DNA of 64,000 nucleotides, taken from contig JANNRA010000204.1 in assembly GCA_031401035.1 (NCBI GenBank), forward strand, positions 1-64,000. The letters are read 5' to 3'. The position numbers and the translations under genes are program-made. The DNA is from JANNRA01 sp031401035 (GTDB taxonomy: Bacteria > Desulfobacterota > Binatia > HRBIN30 > CADEER01). The notes beneath the pieces are model-generated. The model was not told the origin of the DNA, searched no databases, and saw nothing but the letters and a program-made list of their open reading frames with translations. How positions within the stretch are numbered: position 1 is the first letter of the stretch; every line of letters starts with the position of its first letter. Below, in pieces: positions 1-8,755 of the stretch.

Positions 1-89
1 ACGCCTGCGCGCTGATCTCGTCTGGCGTCACCGACACGTTGAAGTGCCAGCGCACGCAGCCGCTGAAGGCGGGCTGTAAGCAGCTGTAG
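1..89 (+). CDS. C-terminal end of an unidentified protein (partial)
   Basis: The third forward frame is open from the window edge to TAG at 87-89 and reads a Cys-containing tail ending in AGCKQL. Only about 28 residues are visible, so no family can be named. The reading is supported by its position: it stops just before a strong hairpin and converges on the large leftward gene beyond it. It could be chance, since one other forward frame is also open for most of this short stretch. Confidence 0.35.
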   Translation, partial: ACALISSGVTDTLKCQRTQPLKAGCKQL

Positions 90-92
90 GCC

Positions 93-127
93 AATGGGGG
101 GGCGCGGCTACCGCCGCCCCCCCCATT
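93..127. terminator. Hairpin between convergent genes; short copy of repeat family A
   Basis: AATGGGGGGGCGCGG, a CTA loop, then CCGCCGCCCCCCCCATT form a nearly perfect inverted repeat of about 15 bp per arm. It lies between the stop of the partial rightward gene (89) and the stop of the leftward gene (142), where a bidirectional terminator is expected. There is no T-tract. The ATGG/CCAT ends and GGGCGCGG core match the other family A repeats at 19046, 22288, 31725 and 42298. Confidence 0.55.
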
Positions 128-141
128 CGCTTCAGCTGCGA

Positions 142-3100
142 TCAGCGATTCCGCACCTCGACCGACTTGGTCTCGGTGTCCGTGCGGCCGTCTTGGGCGC
201 GGACGGTGGCGCGGAAGGGCAGCGAGGTGCCGTTGGCGACGGTCGGCGGGATCTTGTGGGTGACCTTGATCGACTTGTTGCCCGGCCCCTTCACGGTGGG
301 GAAGTTCCAGGTGATGAGGCGGGTGCCGTCCGGGTTGTTGACCTGCGTGGCCGGACCCGGGATGGCCGACTCGAAGCCGGCCGCGGCCGGGCCTTCGAGG
401 GTGACGATGACGTTCTCCGCATCGCCGCGGGCGCCGTTCGACACCGTCAGCGTCGACTTGAGCGTGCCCGGGCGATCGCCGGCGATGGTGACCGTCTTGG
501 GCATGGTCAGCTTCAGCGACAGCTTGCCGTCGCTCGGCAGGGCGCCGCTGCGCACGCCGCCGGTGAAGGTCGCTTGCACCGAGTTCCCCTCGGCGTCGAC
601 CACCGAGGTGCGGTTGGTCAGCGAGGAGCCGGGCACCGCCGTTGGGCCGAGTTCGGCCTTGATGACGACTTGCTTGGTGGCCCCGGGCTGCAGCGTGCCG
701 AGGTTGAAGCTGAGCAGCGTGCCGTCGATGTCGGCTGGCGGCGGATCGGATTCGACGAAGTCCAGACCCGGCGGCAGGGCGTTATTGAGGACGATGCCGG
801 TGGTCGGCAGCGCGCCCTGGTTGGTCAGCTTGATGACGTACACCATGGTGGTGACGGCGCCGATGCGCAGGTTGCGCGGTGCGCCGGTGAGGTTGAGGAT
901 GTAGGGCGTGTCGGGGCCCGACTCGCTGCGGTACAGGGTCACCTCGACAGCGCTGGCGACGTTGCCGCCGTCCTCCTCGACCCAGGCGCGCAACGGGATC
1001 AGCGTGCCGTCGAAGTACTCGCTCGGGTCGTCGATCGTGAAGGTCGCGAAGATGCGGCTCGAGGTGGTCGCATCCATCGTGTCGATGTCCCAGTACAGGT
1101 CGCCGTCGGGCGGCGGACTGGCGAGTTCGAACTCGAGGTTCGGATCGACGTCGGCGCGCACGACGACGCCGCTGAGATCCTCGTCGCTGAGGTTGGAGAA
1201 GGTGATGGCGTAGGTGAGCTCGTCGAGCGAACCGACCGGATCGGGGAGATCGTCGATCGACATGCCGAGCACGGCCGGGCCGACGATTTCGGTGTCCTCG
1301 TGGGTGCGCGCGACACGGCCGGTCTCGTCCTCGACCTGCGCCATGTTGCGCACAATGGTGCCCGGCAGAGCCTCGCTCTTCACCTGCGTGACGATGGTGA
1401 TCGAGCGCGACGCGCCGGCGGGCAGGAACGGAATACTCCAGCGGTCGTCGCTGCCGAGGTCGGCGGCGGGCAGCGCCGAGACCACCTCGAGGTTGGGATC
1501 GAACAGCTCGCGCACGATGAGGCCGTTCATCGCCACGGTGCCGCGATTGGCGACGAGGACCTCGTAGGTCAGCGTCTCCCCCGGCTCGACGCCGTCCGGG
1601 TCGTCGAGCTTCTCGATCTCGAGGCTGAGGTCGCTCTGCACGGTGGTGGTGATGTCCGGCCCGATCACCGCCGGAAACAACGGCGGGATCGCGATGGCGA
1701 TCTGGTAGCCGGTGAGGACGATGACGGTGTCATTGGGCAGGCCGGCGTCGACGCGCACGGTCATCGAGACGATGCCGCCGCCGCTCATACCGAGATCGTT
1801 GACCGTCCAGGTGACCAGGCCGGTGCCGCCGGGGCCCGGATCGCTGTCGGCATCGGGGCTCGAGGACTCGAACGTCGTGCCCGGCGGCGTGGTCGCCGTG
1901 ACGGTGACGTCGGAGGCCATGCCGCCGGCGTTGCCGAACGTCAAGGTGTAGGTGAGGAGCTGGTCGGCGCCGATCGGGTCACGGCTGACGACGGCGCTGA
2001 TGTCCAGCACCGGCGGCGGCTCGGTCGGAGTCGGCGTCGGGGTATCGGTCGGGGTGCTCGTCGGCGTGCTCGTCGGCGTCTGCGTCGGGGTATCGGTGGG
2101 CGTACTGGTCGGGGTGTCGGTCGGCGTCTGCGTCGGCGTCTCCGACGGCGTCTGGGTGACCGTCGGCGTCAGGCTCGGCGTCGACGTCGGACCGACGAGG
2201 ACAACGGTGACGCTACCGTCCTCGCCCTCGACCGGCTCGACGAACATGGCGTCGGGGTCCTGGCCGATCTCATTGCTACTGATGAGCGGGTACACGCCCG
2301 GCGACGTGCCGCCGAGGATATCGAACAGGCAGGTGTACAGCAGCCCGTCTGGGATCGGGTCGTTGTTGACCGGCGGCCCCTGCACGAAGACGCGCAGGGT
2401 GCTGAGGTTGGCGTTCACGTTGACGATGCCGGCGGAGAGGATCTTGCCGAGCACCGGGTTGGCGCTGCAGTTGGCCGGGTTGATGGCCAACGCCGTGTTG
2501 TCGAACGTGATGTCGTTGCCGGTGCCGGCGACCAGGGCGCCGAGGATGGTGCTGTTGATCGTCGCCGAAACGGCGACCTGCTGACCGGCGAGGCCGACCG
2601 GCTCGCCGAGGTCGATCAGCACGCTGATCGGCGTCTGGGTCGGCGTCGGCGTCACCGAGGGCGTCAGCGTCTCGGTGACCGTCGGTGTCGCCGTGACCGT
2701 CGGCGTGTCGGTGATCGTCGGGGTCTGGGTGACGGTTGCGGTCTGCGTCGGTGTCTCGGTCGGCGTCGCCGTCGGGACATTGGTCGGCGTGTCGGTGGCG
2801 GTGGCGGTCGCCGTCGCCGTGCTCGTCGCGGTGCTGGTCGGCGTGGCGGTCGGGGTGTCGGTCGGCGTCGCCGTCGCCGTCGCCGTGTCGGTCGCCGTCG
2901 CGGTGGCCGTCGCGGTCGCCGTGTCGGTCGGGGTCGGTGTCTCCGTCGCGGTGTGGGTCGCGGTCGCCGTGTTGGTCGCCGTCGGCGTCGCCGTCACCGT
3001 CGGCGTCTCCGTCGCCGTGCCCGTCTGCGTCGGGGTGCTGGTGATCGTCGGCGTCGGACCGACGAGGGTGACGAGGATGGAGCCGCTGGCGCCGGTGACC

Positions 3101-3903
3101 GGGCTCAAATTGAGGCCCATCGGATCCTGCGCCAGATGGTTCGACCCGGTCAGGGCGTAGGTGCCTGGCGAGGCGCCGCCGAGGATACCGAAGGTACACG
3201 AGTAGAGTGGACCGTCCGGAATCGGCGGCACGGCGCCGAGGATCAGGATGCGGACGGTGGTGAGGTTGCCGAGCACGCTGATGACGCCGGTCGACACCGC
3301 GCGCATCAGCGAGGGGTGCGCGGCGCAGGTGGCCAGATTCAGGCTGAGCGCCGTGTTGTCGTAGGTGATGTCGTTGCCGGCCGCCGCCACGGTCAGTCCG
3401 GCGGTGACGATCGAGGAGGAGATGACCACCGAACCGCCGGGCAGGCCGCTGCCCGAGCCCAGGTTGATGCGGACGATCTGCGGCGTGTTGGTCGCCGTGC
3501 TGGTGGAGGTCGCGGTGGCGGTGGCGGTGAACGTGTGGGTCGCGGTCGCCGTGCTCGTTGCGGTCGGCGTCGGCGTAACCGTGGGGGTATCCGTCGCGGT
3601 CTGGGTCACCGTCGGCGTCGCCGTGTCGGAGGCCGTCGGCGTACCGGTGTTGGTGGCCGTCGGCGTGCCGGTGTCGGTGGCCGTCGGCGTCGCGGTGTCG
3701 GTGACGGTCGGCGTGGCAGTATCGGTGACGGTCGGCGTGACGGTATCGGTCGCGGTGGCCGTCGCAGTCTCCGTGGCGGTGGCGGTAGCGGTCTCCGTCG
3801 GCGTGTCGGTTTGCGCCGCGGCGGGGCGCACCAGTGCGACGAGGGCAAGAAGCATCGTTGCCAGGGCCAACGTCGTGCTGCGTGATGGGGTCGATCTCGT
3901 CAT
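142..3903 (-). CDS. Secreted scaffold-like protein: two cohesin-like domains, PT-rich linkers, five DUF11-type repeats
   Basis: 1253 residues. A Sec signal peptide (about 1-30, ending VRPAAAQ) is followed by a Thr/Pro/Ala linker (31-140), a cohesin-like beta domain (about 142-281: INLGSGSGLPGG, NDITYDNTALSLN, GTYALTGSN), a second PT linker, a second cohesin-like domain (about 428-566, same signature) and a third linker. From about 633 there are five Ig-like repeats of the DUF11 type (motifs LTYTLTFGNAG, LTYEVLVANRG, LTYAITFSNLS). There is no obvious membrane anchor at the C-terminus (SVEVRNR). Cohesins bind dockerins, and the next two genes both end in dockerin-like modules, so a role as an extracellular scaffold is inferred. 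The start at 3903 is the only one that gives a signal peptide. The opposite strand is open over the same length only because of GC bias. Confidence 0.85.
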   Translation of the reverse strand: MTRSTPSRSTTLALATMLLALVALVRPAAAQTDTPTETATATATETATATATDTVTPTVTDTATPTVTDTATPTATDTGTPTATNTGTPTASDTATPTVTQTATDTPTVTPTPTATSTATATHTFTATATATSTSTATNTPQIVRINLGSGSGLPGGSVVISSSIVTAGLTVAAAGNDITYDNTALSLNLATCAAHPSLMRAVSTGVISVLGNLTTVRILILGAVPPIPDGPLYSCTFGILGGASPGTYALTGSNHLAQDPMGLNLSPVTGASGSILVTLVGPTPTITSTPTQTGTATETPTVTATPTATNTATATHTATETPTPTDTATATATATATDTATATATPTDTPTATPTSTATSTATATATATDTPTNVPTATPTETPTQTATVTQTPTITDTPTVTATPTVTETLTPSVTPTPTQTPISVLIDLGEPVGLAGQQVAVSATINSTILGALVAGTGNDITFDNTALAINPANCSANPVLGKILSAGIVNVNANLSTLRVFVQGPPVNNDPIPDGLLYTCLFDILGGTSPGVYPLISSNEIGQDPDAMFVEPVEGEDGSVTVVLVGPTSTPSLTPTVTQTPSETPTQTPTDTPTSTPTDTPTQTPTSTPTSTPTDTPTPTPTEPPPVLDISAVVSRDPIGADQLLTYTLTFGNAGGMASDVTVTATTPPGTTFESSSPDADSDPGPGGTGLVTWTVNDLGMSGGGIVSMTVRVDAGLPNDTVIVLTGYQIAIAIPPLFPAVIGPDITTTVQSDLSLEIEKLDDPDGVEPGETLTYEVLVANRGTVAMNGLIVRELFDPNLEVVSALPAADLGSDDRWSIPFLPAGASRSITIVTQVKSEALPGTIVRNMAQVEDETGRVARTHEDTEIVGPAVLGMSIDDLPDPVGSLDELTYAITFSNLSDEDLSGVVVRADVDPNLEFELASPPPDGDLYWDIDTMDATTSSRIFATFTIDDPSEYFDGTLIPLRAWVEEDGGNVASAVEVTLYRSESGPDTPYILNLTGAPRNLRIGAVTTMVYVIKLTNQGALPTTGIVLNNALPPGLDFVESDPPPADIDGTLLSFNLGTLQPGATKQVVIKAELGPTAVPGSSLTNRTSVVDAEGNSVQATFTGGVRSGALPSDGKLSLKLTMPKTVTIAGDRPGTLKSTLTVSNGARGDAENVIVTLEGPAAAGFESAIPGPATQVNNPDGTRLITWNFPTVKGPGNKSIKVTHKIPPTVANGTSLPFRATVRAQDGRTDTETKSVEVRNR
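2030..3810. repeat. Three degenerate GC-rich repeat tracts coding for Thr/Pro linkers
   Basis: Tracts at about 2030-2180, 2640-3060 and 3490-3810 consist of degenerate hexameric units (gtcggc/gtcgcc/gtggcg) that encode TPT/TAT/TDT on the minus strand. They lie inside the scaffold-like gene and separate its globular domains. The unit is protein-coding and has no spacers, so this is not a CRISPR. Length variation by slippage is likely. Confidence 0.8.
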
Positions 3904-3924
3904 GCCCGCGCTACCTCCGCCTGA

Positions 3925-5388
3925 TCACCGTGCCGCCGCACCGAGCGGACAGCCGCTCTGTGCGCTGTTGACGCCGGCGATCAGCTCGTTCACCGACACC
4001 TGCCCATTGCCGTCGCGGTCGAAGGCGGTGCATGTCGTCACCGCCGCGCTGCCGAGGGCGATGTTGACACCCTGAATGAGTTCGTTGATGGCGACCTGCC
4101 GGTCGCCGTTGCAGTCGCCCGGACACGCGGCGCCGAGCGGCGTCGCGGTCGGCGTCGCCGTGACACGCGGCGTCGGCGAGGGCGTGAACGGCGCGTCGAC
4201 GCCGTTGAGCACCACCGTGACGCGGTCCTGGGTCGAGGCGCTGGCGGCGAGGTCGAGGGCGCCGTCGCCGTTCAGATCGGCGAGCGCCAGGCCGTCGAGC
4301 GTATCGTCACCACCGACGATCGACTCGCCGAAGGCGAACGTCCCGTCGGCGGCGCCGGTCCACAGTTCGGCGCCGAGGACGCTCACCACGAACAGGTCGT
4401 CGCGCCCGTCGCCATCGGCGTCGGCGAGCGCCATCGCCGACGGCAACAGGCCGATGCGCTGCTCGGTCGGTGCGGCGAAGCGGCGCGGCGCGGTCTGCAC
4501 CAGCGTGAACAGGCGGCCGCCGTTGACGGTGCCGATCAGCACCTGCGGCAGCGCGCGGCCGGGCACGGCGTCGATCAGCGCCGTCAGCGGCGCGGTCGCC
4601 GTCGCCAGCTCGATCGGCGCGGCGAGCGGAGCGGCGGCGCCCCCGGTGCCGTACAGGATATACACGCGGCTGCCGTCGCGATCGGCAATCAGGGCGTCGG
4701 CGCGTTCGTCGCCGTCGACGTCGCCGAGCGTGATCGCACTCGGCGCGGCGCCGACCTCGAGGGTCTCGAGAACCGTAAACGCCCCGGTCCCCGCGCCGCC
4801 CTCCTGCAGACCGGCCAACGTCGTCACCAGTCCGTCGCCAGCGCCGCCGCTCTGCGCGAAGCCGACGACCAGGTCGAGGACCCCGTCGCCGGTGACGTCG
4901 GCGGCTTCAATGGCGCGCGGGAAGAAGCCCGGCAGCCGATACTCGACCGGCGTCGCGAGGCCGCGGGCGCCGTGCAGGTAGATCAGCACGCTGGCGCGGA
5001 TCGGGAACGCGGCGATGTCGTCCACCGCGACGGCGACGTCATCGAGGCCGTCGGCGTCGAAATCCCCCGACGCCACCGCCTGTAAAATGTACTTCGCGGC
5101 GTTCACGCTCTTCCGCTCTTCTGGAAAGAAGCTCCCCTGTCCCCGGTTGAACAATAACGACAGCGACGGGCCCTCGGCGCCGGTCTCGTTCGCCGTCAGC
5201 AAATCAGTTCCAGCCTGTGCGTCGAAGACGCCGGCGCGCACGCCGACCGGCGAGCCGTCGACGGCATACGTGCCGGCCCGGCCGAAGCGCGGCGCCGCCC
5301 AGCCCGGCGATGCCGCGGCACAGACCCACACGGCCCAGGTGAGCAGAACGACCCCCCTCACCATGGGCACCCTGGTGTAAACTCGCAT
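3925..5388 (-). CDS. Secreted FG-GAP/VCBS repeat protein with C-terminal dockerin-like module
   Basis: 487 residues. The N-terminus has a signal peptide; if translation starts at the internal ATG at 5364 it reads MVRGVVLLTWAVW and ends near SPGWA. The middle has several FG-GAP-type blades with calcium-like motifs (DFDADGLDDV, DVTGDGVLDLV, DVDGDERADA, DADGDGRDDLF, DLNGDGALDL), suggesting a beta-propeller. A short PT linker leads to a two-EF-hand dockerin-like tail from about residue 420 (CPGDCNGDRQVAINELI, then FDRDGNGQVSVNELI, closing Cys). It lies 21 bp downstream of the start of the cohesin-bearing gene's coding strand and is read in the same direction, so the two could be co-transcribed. 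Ligand unknown. Confidence 0.85.
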   Translation of the reverse strand: MRVYTRVPMVRGVVLLTWAVWVCAAASPGWAAPRFGRAGTYAVDGSPVGVRAGVFDAQAGTDLLTANETGAEGPSLSLLFNRGQGSFFPEERKSVNAAKYILQAVASGDFDADGLDDVAVAVDDIAAFPIRASVLIYLHGARGLATPVEYRLPGFFPRAIEAADVTGDGVLDLVVGFAQSGGAGDGLVTTLAGLQEGGAGTGAFTVLETLEVGAAPSAITLGDVDGDERADALIADRDGSRVYILYGTGGAAAPLAAPIELATATAPLTALIDAVPGRALPQVLIGTVNGGRLFTLVQTAPRRFAAPTEQRIGLLPSAMALADADGDGRDDLFVVSVLGAELWTGAADGTFAFGESIVGGDDTLDGLALADLNGDGALDLAASASTQDRVTVVLNGVDAPFTPSPTPRVTATPTATPLGAACPGDCNGDRQVAINELIQGVNIALGSAAVTTCTAFDRDGNGQVSVNELIAGVNSAQSGCPLGAAAR

Positions 5389-5510
5389 CCATGAACGTCC
5401 GAACGTCGCATCCTATTGTCGCGCCGCGAGGTTTATCAAGAAATTTTGGTGGTCGAGCGACGCGGCGATTTGCCTTGCCGCTCATGGGTAGGGCGAATAC
5501 AAAGCGCAGT

Positions 5511-6791
5511 ATGCTCATCCCGGTCCGACTATGGCAAAGAAATTGGGCGCCGCGCTTCGGCGCTTTGCTGCAGGCCGCGCTGGGACTCGCGGCTTTGGGG
5601 TTTGCCGAGGCCGCGGCCGGGCAGCCCTGCGTGTACGTGCTCAGCCAGCGGCAGTGCGCGGTCGAGGTCCGCCAGCGCCCGGGCGGCCAGCTGGTCGCCA
5701 GCGTCGGCCTCGACGCGGGCAAGACCGCGCAATGCCAGCCGGTCTCCCTGGCGCTCGACCGCAGCCGGCTGCGCGCCTACGTCTCACGCCAGGACCTCGA
5801 CCTGGTGTCGGCGATCGACATGGCTGGCGGCGCGCCGCCGGTGCAGATCGCGGTCGGCAACGCGCCGAATGCGGTCGTACTCTCCGCCGATGGCAGCCGC
5901 CTCTTCGTCGCCAACGGCGCCGACGACTCGGTGTCCTTTGTCGACACCGCCAGCGACACCGCGACCGCGACCGTCCCGGTAGGCGACCGGCCGCGCGCCC
6001 TCGCCGTCATGCCCGACGTCTCGCGCGTCTTCGTCGCCAACAGCGCCGACGACACGCTGTCGGTCGTCGGCGTCGGCGCCGGCGCGGTCATCGATACGAT
6101 CCCGGTCGGCGACGAGCCGTCGGGTGTGGCGGTGTCGCCGACCGGCGCGCAGGTGTACGTCGCCAACGAGAAGGGCAACTCGGTCTCGGTCATCGACCTC
6201 GGCGCCGGCACGCCGGCCCGCCCGGTCGCGGTCGGCACCCGCCCGCGCGGCATCGCCTTCCTGCCCAACGGCGCCACGGCGCTGGTCGTCAACACCACCG
6301 CCGGCACGCTCTCCCCGGTCGAGACCGCCAGCGAGACCGCCGGCGAGCCGATCGCCATCGGCGGCGCACCGCTGGCCATCGCCGTCAGCGCCGACGGTCT
6401 TGCCGCCTTCGTCGTCAACTTCATGGGCAACTCCATCGCCATGCTCGATGTGGCGAGCGGCGACGTGACGACTCTGGCGGAGTCCGGCGCGCCGCTCGAC
6501 ATCGCCCTCGGCCCCTGCCCGCTGTTGCCGACGCCGACGGCAACCGCCACCGAGACGCAGACACCGACCACCACCCTGACGGCGACCCCGGTCGCCGTCG
6601 CCTGCTCCGGCGACTGCTCGGGCGACGGCGTCGTCACGGTCAACGAGATCATCAGCGGCGTCAACATCGCCCTCGGCAGCGCTCCCGCCTCGTCCTGCCC
6701 GGCCTTCGACGGCAATGGCGACGGCCAGGTCACGGTCGCCGAACTGATCGCCGCGGTGAACGCGTCGCTGACGGGATGCCCGTCGGCGTGA
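5511..6791 (+). CDS. Secreted YVTN-family beta-propeller with C-terminal dockerin-like module
   Basis: About 426 residues from ATG 5511. The frame is open from 5391, but that start would leave only 2 bp to the divergent gene; 5511 gives a good signal peptide (LLQAALGLAALGFAEAAAG). The body has repeated YVTN/YncE blades of about 42 residues (AVVLSADGSRLFVANGADDSVSFVD, in pieces, and SGVAVSPTGAQVYVANEKG), typical of a seven-bladed surface propeller. After a short TPT linker comes a dockerin-like pair of EF hands (CSGDCSGDGVVTVNEII and FDGNGDGQVTVAELI). The divergent arrangement with the FG-GAP dockerin gene leaves about 120 bp for promoters. Confidence 0.82.
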   Translation: MLIPVRLWQRNWAPRFGALLQAALGLAALGFAEAAAGQPCVYVLSQRQCAVEVRQRPGGQLVASVGLDAGKTAQCQPVSLALDRSRLRAYVSRQDLDLVSAIDMAGGAPPVQIAVGNAPNAVVLSADGSRLFVANGADDSVSFVDTASDTATATVPVGDRPRALAVMPDVSRVFVANSADDTLSVVGVGAGAVIDTIPVGDEPSGVAVSPTGAQVYVANEKGNSVSVIDLGAGTPARPVAVGTRPRGIAFLPNGATALVVNTTAGTLSPVETASETAGEPIAIGGAPLAIAVSADGLAAFVVNFMGNSIAMLDVASGDVTTLAESGAPLDIALGPCPLLPTPTATATETQTPTTTLTATPVAVACSGDCSGDGVVTVNEIISGVNIALGSAPASSCPAFDGNGDGQVTVAELIAAVNASLTGCPSA

Positions 6792-7588
6792 GATTGCGCC
6801 CGGCCGTCCTGCTGCTCCTCCTCGCCGGCTGCGCCGCCTCCGGCCTGATGCACAGCCGTGCGTCGCAGCCGGGGATGCCATGCACCGAGGCGGCGCGCGT
6901 GGCGCGCGGGGCGCTGACGCGGCTGGCCTACGAGAGCGTGCTGGTGACGCCGCCGGCGCCCGGCACGCCCGGGACGATCGTCGCCAAGAAGCCCATCGCC
7001 TACGACGGGGTCAGCCACGCGGTGACGCGCTACGCCAACGCCACGGTGACCATCACCTGCTCCAATTCGGGCGCCACCTTCGACGCGGCGACCGACGAAC
7101 CCCTGCCCGGTTCGCTGACCTTCAAGAGCGACTTCGCCTCGACCGTCGCCGCCGTGGCGGCGCGGCGCGAGCAGCGGCCGCGCCTGGCCTCGCGGCCGGA
7201 GACCGGCATCGTCATCACGGTCGAACCGCTGCGCGGCGGCGACGCGCGCGCCGAGTTCGACATCGACCTGCCAGCCGCCGGCGTCACGCCGGTGCGCCTG
7301 CGCATCGAGAACCGCTCCGAGCGCAGCTACACTTTCGCGCCGCGCGCCGTGCGCCTGATCACGCAGGAGGACGCGCGCGCCAAGCCGCTGTCCACCGCCG
7401 ACCTGGCAACCCGCGCCGCCGCCGCACAGCCCGCCCTGCAGCAGAAGCAGATCGCCGCCGCGACGCTGCCGCCCGGCGCCTCCGTCGCCGGCTTCCTCTA
7501 CTTCCCCGCCTCCGCGTACCGCCGCGCGACGATCGTCCTGATCGACCAGGCGAGCGAAGAGGAGGAAGGCTTCAGTGTCGAGTTCTGA
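6776..7588 (+). CDS. Lipoprotein of unknown function, paralogue 1
   Basis: 270 residues from ATG 6776. A GTG at 6788, which gives a 4-bp GTGA overlap with the preceding stop, is an equally good start. The N-terminus RLRPAVLLLLLAGC carries a lipobox (LAGC). The rest is predicted to be beta-rich with no known domain. Its closing segment (FLYFPASAYRRATIVLID ... GFSVEF) is closely mirrored in the next gene, showing a tandem duplication. The pair is probably co-transcribed with the propeller gene upstream. Confidence 0.75.
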   Translation: MPVGVRLRPAVLLLLLAGCAASGLMHSRASQPGMPCTEAARVARGALTRLAYESVLVTPPAPGTPGTIVAKKPIAYDGVSHAVTRYANATVTITCSNSGATFDAATDEPLPGSLTFKSDFASTVAAVAARREQRPRLASRPETGIVITVEPLRGGDARAEFDIDLPAAGVTPVRLRIENRSERSYTFAPRAVRLITQEDARAKPLSTADLATRAAAAQPALQQKQIAAATLPPGASVAGFLYFPASAYRRATIVLIDQASEEEEGFSVEF

Positions 7589-8456
7589 GCCGTCCCCTGC
7601 TTTGAGAATGCGCTGGGTTTGCCCGCCCCTGGAGGGCGCCGCGATCCTGGCCGCGCTGGCGATGCTCGCGGCATGTACGCCGGCGCTGCGGCGCTTCGAC
7701 CTGGTCGACCAGCCGGTCGGCTGCGCGGAGGCGACGCCGCTCGCCTACCGAACGGTCACCGCATTGCGCTATCGCGTCACCGGCCTCGAGCCGGCGACGG
7801 CGACGCAGCGCGGCGTCATCACCGCCAGCCGCACCGACACCAACGGCGAGGAACGCCTCACCGTCACCATCGAGTGCACCGCCGGCGGCGTCACCCTCGA
7901 CGCGACACGCGACGGCCTGCTGGTGCAGCAGAGCGAAACACGGCAGGCCTTCTACAACACCTTCCTCGCCGTGCGCGCCAACGCCACGACGGAGGCCGAA
8001 GCGGCGCGTCAGCAACGCGCCGGCCGCGCACCGGCCGCGCAGCAGCGCGGCGACCTGCTGGTCACCGTCACGCCCTTGCCCGGGCCGGCCTCGCGCCTCG
8101 AGTTCCCCGTCGACCTAGCCACCGCCGGCCTGCTGCCGCTGCGCATCGAGATCACCAACCTGACGCCGCGCACCTACGCCGTCGACCCCGCCGCCGCCCA
8201 CCTCACCGGCGCCGACCGCCGCCGCACCGCACCGCTGCCGCCGGCCGACGCCGCCGCCCGGCTGCGCAGCGGCCCGGGCTCGCTGGCGGCGCTGCAGGAC
8301 GCGGTCATCAGCCGCGCCCTCACCGCCGCCGAGATCCCGCCGGGCGGCCAGCGGCAGGGCTTTCTCTACTTTCCGCACGCAGACTACGCCTCGGCCACCA
8401 TCGTCCTCACCGACCTGGAGAGCGGCGAACCGGAGGGGGTGCGGGTCGAGTTCTAG
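7575..8456 (+). CDS. Lipoprotein of unknown function, paralogue 2
   Basis: 293 residues from GTG 7575, chosen because GGAGGA at 7561-7566 is spaced 8 bp ahead; an ATG at 7608 lacks such a site. The start overlaps the previous gene by 14 bp, implying translational coupling. Signal ILAALAMLAAC contains a lipobox. The body aligns along its length with the upstream gene: an N-terminal Cys, VTIEC in place of VTITC, LPLRIEITNLTPRTY in place of VRLRIENRSERSY, and FLYFPHADYASATIVLTD near the end. Function unknown. The shared pattern suggests an envelope protein pair. Confidence 0.78.
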   Translation: MSSSEPSPALRMRWVCPPLEGAAILAALAMLAACTPALRRFDLVDQPVGCAEATPLAYRTVTALRYRVTGLEPATATQRGVITASRTDTNGEERLTVTIECTAGGVTLDATRDGLLVQQSETRQAFYNTFLAVRANATTEAEAARQQRAGRAPAAQQRGDLLVTVTPLPGPASRLEFPVDLATAGLLPLRIEITNLTPRTYAVDPAAAHLTGADRRRTAPLPPADAAARLRSGPGSLAALQDAVISRALTAAEIPPGGQRQGFLYFPHADYASATIVLTDLESGEPEGVRVEF

Positions 8457-8545
8457 CCCTGGCCGTTCAGCCAACTGTTGAGTGCCATCCGCCGCCGACG
8501 CACGTGTGCCTCCGTCCGCGCGAGGGTGGTCTGCCGCGGGCATCG

Positions 8546-8683
8546 ATGGCCAAGTGCGAGCAGCTCACCAGGCTGCGCCTTGATCGACTCAGCCCGACCT
8601 CCCTCTGCGGCGCGCCCTCCGGTCAGCGCGTGCTGGAGATCGATAAGGCGATCCTGCGCGCCGTCGGCGTCCCCGTGCCGTAA
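8546..8683 (+). pseudogene. Possible remnant of a PemK/MazF-like toxin C-terminus
   Basis: A 45-codon stretch reads MAKCEQLTRLRLDRLSPTS ... GQRVLEIDKAILRAVGV. The order (C-[DE]-x-[LIV]-T, Leu/Arg-rich strand, then LEIDKAI.R.[LV]G) resembles the last 40-45 residues of PemK/MazF-type mRNA interferases. The rest of the toxin fold and an antitoxin are absent, so if real this is a relic. The 8457-8755 interval holds nothing else recognisable. Based on motif memory only. Confidence 0.3.
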
Positions 8684-8755
8684 CCCTGTAGCCGCGGCCC
8701 TGTGGCCGCTCGGCGACGTGCAACGTCGCCGCCGCGCGTCACCGCTCCGACGCCG

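Noticed and set aside
2030..3810. Regular repeats resembling a CRISPR or minisatellite array
   Set aside because: Units are degenerate hexamers in frame with a coding sequence for TPT linkers; no conserved repeat with unique spacers.
94..3885. 1263-codon forward open frame opposite the scaffold-like gene
   Set aside because: Its translation is Arg/Gly/Asp-rich without domains; the minus strand has a signal peptide, cohesin-like and DUF11 domains. It is a GC-bias shadow.
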